Shown: positions 46,222-56,200 of the stretch, in pieces
Layout: every line of letters starts with the position of its first letter
How positions within the stretch are numbered: the first letter of the stretch is position 1
NCBI GenBank assembly: GCA_001414485.1
Contig: LLEY01000049.1
Coordinates: 310,001 to 374,000 of the forward strand
Direction of reading: 5' to 3'
Source of the DNA: Calycina herbarum
Taxonomy: Eukaryota > Ascomycota > Leotiomycetes > Helotiales > Pezizellaceae
Length of the DNA stretch: 64,000 bases
Notes under the pieces: generated by a model
Database searches by the model: none
Told to the model about the DNA's origin: nothing
Seen by the model: the letters and a program-made list of their open reading frames with translations, nothing else
Program-made: the position numbers and the translations under genes

Positions 46222-49026
46222 ATGCTGGCCTCTGGTCGAGCCGGCCGGCGGGTATGCACAACCCGTCTTCGACGCCCTGGTTTCTCAAAGACGGCCAGTC
46301 TTAAGAAACCCATCGCGGCTCAATACCAAATCAGACTCGCCTCCATGGGCTCTACTTCCACCCTTTTATCTCAAACTCTCGCTTCCGTCACCAATATCAA
46401 ACTCTCTGAACTCACGAAACGACGCACCAATTTCGAGCTGTGGAAGAGCAAATTATTTCGAGCTGTGGAAGATGAACCCGATCAAGTGAAGAAATTGCAA
46501 CTGTTGGTTGATTCATGCAGTGGTGAATTAACGCCAAAGGTGCGGGGTTTTCTGGAAGGGGCAAAGGTTGACCCAAGTGTTTCGACTGAGGTAATGAAGA
46601 GCTGGCAAGGCGAACTTGAGGAACAGATCAAAATCCAATCCGAACAATACAAGTACGCAGGCTTACACGGGGAGTTGATCAAAGAATGGCTGGCGGAGGA
46701 GGGAGCTTCGAAAAAGCGACGGTACGACACGATGAAGGAAGCTGAACGCGAACAACTTCGGGAGCAACGCCAAACTTGGGAATCATACGCTTTTACCCCT
46801 CGAGACACCGATACGGCTGCGATCAAGGATTTCCTGAAGAAATTGTTCAACAAGGAATTTATCCTCCAGGAGGCTTACAAGAAGATTGTCAAGTCTACAC
46901 GTGATTTTGAAGCCAAATTTAACGGGGAAGAATTGAACGAGAAGTCAATGAAATGGATCATCGAGGGAATGTTGAGATTAGACTCCGAAATGTTCACGGC
47001 TGAGAAACGCGAGATACTGAAGACTTTCTTGCATAATAAGGCTGCTCTAGTGGAGCTTGCTGATGTTTTGAACATGAAACTCAAGTGGTTGGATACATTT
47101 GAGTGGCATTCTGAAGATATGCTGGTTGAGCAGTGTCGAAAACTGAGTGGCAAGTATCGGTTTTTCCAAGATGAGGTAAGTCAAAGTTTGGCAATCAATC
47201 ATCTCGAATGTCTTCTTTTCGAATACGGACAGGCGCACAAACGCTAATCTCTCCCGGTAGGAACTCTTGCAATCCATTCTTGTGTATTGGATTGGCGTAA
47301 AATGGTCAGCCCATTTTAAAACGACACTTCGGGGCTTTCGTTCAAGTTTTTAGGTTTGGAAGCCGTCTACCAAACCAATTAGTGCAGGTGATCGACAATG
47401 TCGAGAGGACTTCTTAGGTGAAGTCTATTCTCAGATAGGCAACACAGTCGAAGACCACCGAGACACCCATTTTCTTAACGACATCTTCCTCGCACAATTG
47501 CAAAGCTCGGAAACTCCACAAACCGACACATACAGCTCGGAATCAGATACGAATATTAATAAAATGTCGTCGCAAAATACGCTACATCACCTCCTCCACG
47601 TACTAGCCGCTGAGATTATCTTGAAGAAGAAACAGGGCGGTGATTTATCAGTGGTTCGAAGTGATTTCCGCTGGTTCGGTCCTTCTTTGCCGCACTCCAC
47701 GATGTTTGCTGTTCTTTCCTTTCTTGGTGTGTCAGATCGATGGGTCAACATATTCCGTCGAATACTAGAGGCGCCCATCAAGTTTGCAGAAGATGGACCG
47801 GATGGAAAAGTGCAGATCAGAAAGCGAGGTATTCCTATTGGGGGTCCACTTGGTGTTATGTTAGGAGAGATGCCCTTGTTCTGTTTGGATTTTGCTTTCA
47901 ATCAAATCACCGATGGCGCGCGACTCTATCGTCTCTACGATGACTTTTGGTTTTGGGGTGATGAGCAAAGTTGTGTTGAAGGGTGGAAAGTGGTGTCTGA
48001 TTTTACGAAGCTGACAGGTTTGGAAATCAATGAAGATAAGACAGGAAGTGTGACGATTGGAGGATCTACATGGAAAATAGTGAACAAGGGATTGCCTTCT
48101 GGAGATGTTAAATGGGGATTTCTCAAGCTTGATTCCGTCACTGGAAAATTTGTCATCGATCCAGAGAGTGTGGATCAACATATCGAGCATCTCCGTGGTC
48201 AGCTTGCTAGTTGCGAATCGGTGTTTGAGTGGATTCGTACTTGGAATATTTATGGGGTCCGGTTCTTCTCCAACAACTTTGGGCCGCCGGCACATGCATT
48301 TGGGTAAGTTGTTCTGCTCTTTTTTTGATTTCGGGGCAATCAACGAGTTGTTGGAGAATATTTGGAATGTGTTCTTTTCCAAGTGTTCTCGAACATCATG
48401 GTTGTAACTAATGGGAAGGTTGGCTTGCCGTTCTAAAACTTGACAACTAACAATTCTAACATAGAAAATCCCACGTCGATGCCATGATTGAGACTTTTGG
48501 TCACATCCAAAGAAAGGCCTTCTCTTCAACTGGAGGAAGTGTAACATCCACTCTAAGAGAGATGTTGCACAAACGATTTGGCACCCAAGAGATTCTGGAT
48601 GGCTATTTATATTTTCCCATGTCAGATGGTGGACTTGGAGTGAACAACCCAATCCCCCCATTGCTAAGCATCCGCAAAATGATCAACGATCCTTCGGCAC
48701 TTGTCCAAAATGCATTGGACAAAGAAAAGCATGCTTATAGTGCTGCAAAGAAAATATACGAGATCAAAAAGAGGAAAAGCAGTTGGATTCCGACGCAGTT
48801 TATGTCCTTCGAGGAGTTCTCACGGTACCGTGAACGGACATTTAGGCCTCTAGGTGATGTTTACAAAGAATTGACTGTGGTCCCCTCTGCCGAGTTCAAG
48901 AGCTACGATATGTATCGCTCGAACATGAAGAAACGCTTTGGTGGTTTGGATATTGTACCCAAGGGGATGCTGCCTACAGGAATGATAAATATGTTTAGGA
49001 AGAGCAGGTTTCAATGGAAGGAGTGA
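46222..49026 (+). CDS. RVT: cellular reverse-transcriptase-related protein (RVT) with in-frame TAG
   Basis: Exons are 46222-47175, 47261-48303 and 48465-49026 (introns GTAAGT...GGTAG and GTAAGT...CATAG), with matching phases, giving 852 codons plus stop. The first 350 residues are helical and charged, as in the single-copy rvt genes of fungi. The polymerase part shows SDFRWFGPSLPHSTM (probable motif A), RKRGIPIGGPLGVMLGEM, and the catalytic box YRLYDDFWFWG. The C-terminal thumb-like region contains KRFGTQEILDGYLYFP-GGLGVNNP. RVTs are domesticated, non-mobile reverse transcriptases whose cellular role is unclear. TAG at 47351-47353 interrupts the frame. Either it is removed by a 57-nt in-frame intron (47297-47353, GTAAAA...TTTAG), or it is a true nonsense codon. 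That intron would delete VKWSAHFKTTLRGF, which looks conserved, and lacks a good branch point. Confidence 0.85.
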
Positions 49027-49542
49027 ATGGTCATGGGAGGATTGTGTGAGTATGGACTGAAAATGTGCAGCTTAAATGCGGACTTGTATTTGGATATTTA
49101 AACATCTCCCTTCAAGAAATAAATAACTTCTCCCCTCAAATACTCGTTTATTGGTTTGGTTATTGAGCTAGCGATAGATCATAAAAGCAGCGGTTGATTA
49201 CTCTCGTTGTTGGGCATGCTTAGAGAAACTTAAGCGATTCTCTGAAAGGTTTAAAATAATTTGGAAAATTAACCTAAATACTTGGGACAACCATCTTTGA
49301 ATGTTCGTGGATAGCTGAACAGTGTCATGTTGTACAATAGTTGTGGTGTCTATCGTTAAAATAGATCAGTTGGGATGACGAGGACAATGACAGGGAAAAA
49401 AATCAATTTCGCATGAATTTATAATCCAATTAAAGGAATATTCTCCGTCCACATTGCTATCGGTTGCTAAATTTGAACTTCTTACTAAGAAGCGGACTAT
49501 CGAATGAGATGGCGAATACAGCTTACTATAGAACTATTGTCA
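49027..49542. other. intergenic, piece of the dispersed repeat
   Basis: No gene is supported. At about 49262-49296 the words AAATTAACCTAAATACTTGG and GGACAACC match, in reverse, the end of the TTGTTCC family. Confidence 0.45.
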
Positions 49543-49796
49543 GCGGCGGGGATGTGGGGACGGAAAAACGGTCCTATTTTGTTCCGCTGCCTCACTCTAC
49601 TAAAATATAACTAAAAGTTCTGAGGAAAACATAAAAAAAATTCTAGAATAAACGAGTAATTGATGATAGAATAAACTACCATCTATCTTAATTATCATGT
49701 TACGGTTTTATTTCCAATTTAAGACTACTCGAGTACTTTTCGAGGGAACAAAGTACTAAGTAGGGCCATTTTTCCGTCCCCGCATAGCTTCGCCGC
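49543..49796. mobile_element. MITE-like inverted-repeat element
   Basis: Imperfect terminal inverted repeats of about 30 bp begin GCGGCG and share GGGGACGGAAAAA at both ends. The interior of about 190 bp is AT-rich and non-coding. It lies about 300 bp upstream of the secreted-protein gene. No target-site duplication is certain. Confidence 0.6.
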
Positions 49797-50109
49797 AGAC
49801 CTGTCGCCGCATGCTGGCTTCGCCGCACGTATTCGAAAATATCTGGGGTCCGGAATCATTTTCTTCCTATTTGGGATATCACCGCGTGCCATTTTGGTCG
49901 TCCACCATCATAGAAAGAGAACCAAACCAGGGAAATACGAGATGTGCGTCTACATTCAGCCTATTGATAAAAGTAGAACACATCACATATAAAAGCACAC
50001 TCAATTCCAGTGCACTTTTCCCATCACAGATAGTTTATTCATCTAATCATCTCATTACAACAGAATACTACAGAACTAAAGTAATTCTTAATACCAACCA
50101 CCCGCAAAA

Positions 50110-50726
50110 ATGGCTGCCATGTCAAAATCAATCCTCTCCTTCCTCCTCCTTACTGCAGCCACTACTGCTTCGCCTGTCGCTCCTCGTGCCGATACCGTCT
50201 TCAGTCTTACCGACATTGTTTTCAACTGGTCTGACACTTACTCTGCCCCCCCCCACATCTCTGTCTACGCCAGCGACATCTCCTTCATCTTAACCAACGA
50301 AGCCATTTCTCGCACAACCAACTGCCATGATATGTAACTTCACACCCCATCGATGATTCCAAAATAACATTACTAATTCTACTCTATAGTTGTAAGCACC
50401 GGCAACCTCCCAGCAGACGTTTTCTTCAACGGACAAACAAATTATATCTGTGACGGAGGAGTGTCCGCCTTCAGATTCACAAATGGAGTTAATGGAGACA
50501 TTTTTACTGTCTCGGATGATACGTAAGTACTTTCTCTTCCACTTCCAATTTTTCGGACATGATTTCTGACTTTCGGGATAGTAATGCTCCAGGAACTTTC
50601 ACAGCAACTGCTGATTTGAGTTGTATGGAGACTGTGACTAACAACCCGGACTGGCCAGCTACTTCTCCCTACAAGGTTGAGAGGCATGTTTGTACCCAGG
50701 CTGAGTTGCTTATTTCCGCTGCCTAA
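50110..50726 (+). CDS. small secreted protein, AA1-like (Alt a 1-like) candidate
   Basis: Three exons, 50110-50333, 50397-50522 and 50582-50726, give 164 aa. I chose the second possible AG (50395-50396) for intron 1 because it alone keeps the frame. The signal peptide is SKSILSFLLLTAATTASP. The mature part has four Cys (TTNCHD, YICDGG, DLSCME, HVCTQ) and beta-strand-like stretches (FTNGVNGDIFTVSDD, GTFTATADL). Order and spacing resemble the beta-barrel AA1/Alt a 1 family of small secreted fungal proteins, some of which act at the plant surface. That family call is tentative. There is an alternative ATG two codons downstream of the first. Confidence 0.65.
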
Positions 50727-51640
50727 GTAGCGAGTTTTGCAGCCGAGTGGGATGGAGAGGGTTCCGTTGTATAAAGAGGATTCAGGAATTTGATAAGCTT
50801 ATGAGTTTTACCTTCATCTGCCTCTGTAATTCAACAGATCATACAACGCCAATGCTATGTTGACGGTTTCGAAAGATATGATAATTGTAGCAATTGGTGT
50901 AGAATTGTCTGAGACAATTAAAGCTGTTGTCGGGAAACCCAGAAGAAGTAGAAACTCAGCCTCGTATCTCATAATCTCATAATAAGAAATAGAAGTAATT
51001 GTTAGTATATAGTAAGTACTTATACTAGTACTAAATAAGACTAGTTCGATCAACGATATCTGGCGGTTTAGACTTTAAAACTGCTGTGTTTTAGACTTAA
51101 AACTAGACTTTAAAACTACCGTGTTTTAGACTTAAAACTGTCTTAGTTTAATGCGAAAATAAATACTAGTATTAGACTAGTATACTAGTTATAGCTTATA
51201 GAGCTATATATATATAGAGAGAGAGAGAGTAGATATTTTCTTAGTTTTATTCAAGTTAATTCTTATTTAAAAGCATAGTAAAATTTACGAAATCCGTCGG
51301 CCGTTTATCGCACGCAAACGCGGCTAAAGGTACTGATTATATAAGACTAACTCATATATGATGTGAGAAGTACTTCTACTAGGTTATAATACTTTAATTT
51401 GTTTGACGCGTTCTAAAACATCGTAGCGTAAGATACCGGCATTGTGCTAGAGATGGCGCGATCAACAAGAGTGACGCAGGAACGAAGATGGCGGGTTATC
51501 ACGTGAGCCACTACCCTATCTTTATTTCCTCTAAACATCTACTAAAACAAATTATTATCATATTTGGTATTGCTCTAAACGTAATTAGCCTCAACTCTAT
51601 ACTAATAAATATTTCAATCTTCAGTTATACCTTCTGTAGC
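50727..51640. other. AT-rich intergenic stretch with short tandem duplication
   Basis: No gene is supported. At about 51070-51145 a unit of about 40 bp with GACTTTAAAACT and GTGTTTTAGACTTAAAACT occurs twice. TATATATATA and (GA)n repeats follow near 51205-51230. Confidence 0.5.
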
Positions 51641-51645
51641 GATTG

Positions 51646-51992
51646 TGTTACGGCGCTGGTCCGTAACCTGGAAGAATACACGTGACAGCACGTGACCTCG
51701 GTAATCACCTCGGGATGTGTAGATCCATGACGAGAGCCATGACGAGAACCATGGCGAGATCTCAGCTCCTTATAGCTATGACGAAAGCTATGGCGAGATC
51801 TCAGCTATACGTGCTTCTGGCTCTTTGTAGCTCGTACGAGATTTCAGCTCCTTACAGCTTATGCTTACTCAGCAACCACTTTCCTCTGGGTATATAACCC
51901 GCGTTGCCTTCGTAGATAGAACTGTAGCTTTAAATTCTCGTATTTACACACATATACTCTTGTGCCTTTGCCATCAGTTGTGGTTCGTGACA
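51646..51992. mobile_element. solo LTR with 5-bp target-site duplication
   Basis: The sequence begins TGTTACGGCG and ends CGTGACA, with GATTG directly before (51641-51645) and directly after (51993-51997). The 347-bp size, the TG...CA ends and an internal TATATAA near 51889 fit an LTR of a Ty3/gypsy-type or related element left after recombination between two LTRs. Inside are short direct repeats of ATGACGAGAGCC and ATGGCGAGATCTCAGCT type. Confidence 0.8.
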
Positions 51993-51997
51993 GATTG

Positions 51998-52745
51998 TTC
52001 CTTAAAAATGTAAATATACTACTAGATGTGGCTCGCTTCCGGTTACCTGAACCTGAAGAAGTCTTTTGTAGGTTGAAAGTCGAAGCACTATGTTACTCAA
52101 GTACAATATTAGCGACACCTAAAGTGCCAGGCAACTTGTCACTGTAAAGCACCCCAAATTTTGACTGAAACTCTGGTAGCGTGCCTGGCATTAAAAAGAG
52201 CAGAGTATAGTAATCTATAGGCTCTATAAATGCAATACATCAAACAATAAATCTAAATAGGTGTTGTGTTAAGAAGTTGTAATACTCCTTCAAAGGTGGT
52301 ATGTACATGCCCGCAAATAATCATGCGTGAACTGATGCCCAAATAATCGATTCCAAATAAATAACCGAAATTCCCGGTACCATTTTTGAACTTGATTGTT
52401 CCAAAACACCTGGGTTAATAGTCCTTTATTGTTCCAAGTGCGCAGGATAACCTAAGTGAAACTACTCAAGAAAGTGGGATCATCGAGGGCTAGGTAGTTG
52501 ACATTCGCTAGAGTCTTGGCGTATCCGATGAGACAAAGGATGAGTATCAACAGCAGAGATAAGTAGTATGGAGAAGGTCAAAATAATTCTCGATTTGGAA
52601 GAAATTAAGAATATTGAATGAAAGACTATCAACCCTATCCTGCCAAAAACCCCAAAATCAGATAATAATAATTCTCGACTCGCCAACAACCATTCCACTT
52701 CACACAACCCTCATAGTAGCAACCACAGATACCATCGTTGATTTC
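51998..52745. other. intergenic; dispersed repeat copy at about 52389-52450
   Basis: No gene is supported. The copy reads TTGTTCCAAAACACCTGGG and then TTAATAG, matching the end of the element at 58998 in the same orientation. Confidence 0.45.
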
Positions 52746-53263
52746 TTATGTTGCTATTTCGACATTAAAGTCATCGAAATAGATTGATCCTCCGGTTGGT
52801 GCTGTGCCGCAGTCTAACTCGGCTCTGAGAAGGGCTCCACCTAGGGCGGTGTAGTCGGCTCCTCTGTTGAATATGAATGTGCCAACGGTCTGTTGCCAAC
52901 CTCCTAGATTGATGGTTGCAGAATCGGTAGTTGCCATCAAATCAGCGAAGTGTATGCCGTCGTTCAAATTTGTGCCACCAAGATAATAGACCACGGTACA
53001 GTCGGTGCTGTCGACACCATCATTCTTCGTCCACTAATTTTTTTATTTAGCTGAGCTCGGGTCAATAAGCGGTTAGTTACTTACGACAGAAAGTGTGTAA
53101 TCGGTATCTGAACAGACTTGGACACCAGGTTGCTCGAATCTTGCGGCTGTGGTTCCTGTGCCCAAGAAAGTGGTTTGGGCGGATTGTTGCCCAGTGTGTG
53201 GAGAGCTGACGCCTCCGTCCAATGCAAAGTCGTAGGCAATACCAGTAGAAGAGCCCGCAACCA
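52746..53263 (-). other. C-terminal domain exons of the micro-exon gene
   Basis: Exon 53263-53085 (frame VAGSSTGIAYDFALDGG, then ARFEQPGVQVCSDTDYTLSV) and exon 53033-52746 (WTKNDGVDSTDCTVVYYLGG, then INLGGWQQTVGTFIF and SIYFDDFNVEIAT, stop) are joined in phase 0 over a 51-nt intron. The pattern (YTLSV, then FDDFNVE at the end) resembles carbohydrate-binding, galactose-binding-like beta-sandwich domains. The link between this part and the last collagen exon (53537-53543) is not resolved: phases differ by one, so another exon in 53264-53536 is probable. Confidence 0.65.
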
Positions 53264-56200
53264 CTAATTATACCCCTCCGGTGATTGTCGACGACTTTTG
53301 GCATCCCTGCATTGCAATATATGTGGATTCTTTTGGTGGGACACGTCATTCGTGCCACGATACGCTACTTGAGTAACAAAGATAACTCTAGAACTCGTAT
53401 ACCGATAAATCACCATATATCGCGCTGCGTATCAATCGATGCCCAAATCCGTTCGAGAGCACTGGAAGACGATAAACCACCACCGAGAGTGAGGGGTTGA
53501 AAAGGGGGATTGGGGTTAAGATGAAAAGTCGCATACGTGGCACCTAAACAAGTTTAGCTTCAATCGTTTGGAAATGAAGGGAGGGCTCAAACCTTGCGAA
53601 CCCTGTGGGCCTAAAGAGGAACGAATTAGTACGGCGTGAAGATTATAAACAGAGCGAGATCCCACCTGGATCGCCAGCCTAAGAGAAGAGAAGTCAGTAA
53701 CAGTTCCTAAAGAAAATCAGGCTGCGCTGAGAAAAGACTCAGCCGCAATTGCCGCAATGTGTAATAAATATGAACGCAACGACTCGGGCGCATATGTGAA
53801 AGCAACTGTTGGAATATGGGCCAGATTCCAAGAACTCCAGTGGAGCGTGATGTCTGATCGCTCGTCATCGCTAGGCGTAAGAGTTATGAGCTTTCCTCCG
53901 AAGAGAAGCCGATAATTCATCTCTCAAATCTCCTCAAAACTCTCGTATACTAGTTGTTACTGTCTTGGAAATTTTTGCGGAAGACGTAGAGCCACGACTG
54001 AAACTGTTTTGGTTGCAGACCAGAGGATTACAGCAGAAGCCAAGTGATCCCACATTTGAAGCGGACAGCGAACTGTGTACCAGCTCGTTTCCACAGTGAT
54101 TCAAATCTCTGGGGCTGGAAACTGGAAGAAAGTGGGTAAATATCGACCCTTACATCCACGTGATTATCACGTGTATGTCAAAGTAACCTCTGCAACACAG
54201 CGCCGCCGAATCAAAAGAACTCATCGGATGACGGTGAGTTCAATGAGTACCAGAGCTGTTTGCTCAATTGAGGTTGAAAGCGGATTGACTTCGTGAGACT
54301 CGGGACAGTCGCATCACGTGTCTGTGAGAAACGAGTCTCTCCCGCTCTGAGACGACACCACTGCACTGAAGTTGTGATTGGAACGGCTCATGAGAAGATC
54401 ATGCGAGCAGTTCAGTAACAATACTAAACGTGCCCCGTGAGATTTGTTGCTCGCGTCATGCCTCTTACGATGTCCCGCTCACCCGTGGAGTGAAAGCAGT
54501 GACCAAAATAAGAACGAAGAGGATGGTGCATGGAATATATTCGTGACTTACAGGCCCACTATCTCATGTTAGCACAACGTTCCACTCTAAATGAAAGACG
54601 CAAGATAGAACGCTTTCCTAACAATCTCAAATAGAACCTCGAGAATTCGGCACTTGAGCTTTGAAGAAGGGAAAGGGAAAAGACGTATTGGAGGAAGAGA
54701 TTGGGATACTAACGTCGCTCCAGTGCTTCCAGTACTTCCTAACATGTCTGTAAGTAAGCTAGTTTCAACATCCAAAAGAATGATCCAAGGTTGGAGGTGC
54801 CTTGGAACAAATCAAATGGCACGGGGATTGCTTGCCAGTTTGGCCCTGTTAAATCAGCCAGTAAGCATTCGAAGGAAGATTCCAGAGAATAGAAAAAAAC
54901 GGTAACGTCCTCTCAACTATTATTTCAAAAAGAGGGACGTGGGGGAGGGAAAGGGAATTACACACCTGGGCTCCGGTCGCGCGTGCAAAGAAAGTCAGCA
55001 ATTGCAAGAGCTAAAGGAGAGCAAGCAACTCATCTGCTAGGCCGGACGGTCCGGTATTTCCTATCAAAGTGTCATGTCAGTCCATATTTCTAGAAATTCG
55101 AAACTATCGAGCATTCTTCCGCGGATCATTTTCGCCTTGATTTCAAAAATTTGGGACAATTGAATATTATAGGAGAAGTCTAGCACCATGAGGGATAATT
55201 TCTTGAGTGCCCTATGCCAAACTCGGATATCTCCAGTTGCTGGAAAGTCTCGCGGACAGCTCGGAGCTTGTAAATGGCTGCGAGCCTCAGCTCGTGATGG
55301 ACAATCAAAGCGGCAGTAAATATTTCAGGTTCCAGGCTCGTACTTTCCTAGCCAGTCCATTTTGTTCCAACTTTCTAGGATAATTCTTTGCTACTATCCG
55401 ACAAAGTTGGAAAAATTTAAAATATCAGCCCAGATCTTTCGAACAATGATTTTGATTGTCCGACATCCTCTGAGTTAAGAAAAAGGATAAGAAGGGTGAA
55501 AGAACAAGAGATCTTTATTGCCGCAAGTGTTGTCCACCATGGACTATCCAAAAGAACGGAACATGGTGTGAAGTGATTGTCCACCGCGCGTAGCAGTACG
55601 AATAGTACACCCGAGCCCCGGAATCGGATGTTGGCTTGTTTTCGTCTTTGGATAACCTTCAGAAGAATGACTAGGAGAGAGCACATACCGGTATTTCCCT
55701 AATAACAAAGGCGTTAGTAAACATACTTCCTGTAGAACGGAGAGTTGACAGAAAACATGAATCCATCCAGGGGTCTCACCTTTACTCAAGCCGGTCCTGA
55801 GGCGTGTCAGTTGCCAAATCAGTAGTCTATCAGCTCTTTGGTTCAAACCCTGCAACGAGTTAGTGTGCTTTTTCCTCGTGAGGGGATGGGAGGGAGGCGA
55901 GAGCGTTAGCACCCCGCTCGGCAGTCGAGATCATAGAATCGAGGAAAAGCACTCATACTTGGGATCCCGTGGGGCCTAATCGCGAGTAAGTAGCTGTAAA
56001 TACGTAGGAAGAGTTGAATAAAATCTACCCGTCAAGCCTTGTGTTCTGTTGAATGTATGTAAGTATACTCCCCAGGAAATAGAAATTGTGTTTCTTCTTA
56101 CCCAGTCAAACCAGTAGAACTATGAAACGGTGGCGTCAGTGATCCTCTTGAAGGGCTGTAGATGAAGCCACGTACCCCGTCGCACTGTCATAAAACGTGT

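Noticed and set aside
47297..47353. Calling the 57-nt piece with TAG as a definite intron of RVT
   Set aside because: The donor is weak, no good branch point is seen and the encoded residues look conserved. Kept only as an alternative.
54587..54905. Open frames of 62-83 aa across the collagen micro-exons
   Set aside because: They run through predicted introns. The Gly-X-Y pieces with splice signals explain the sequence better.
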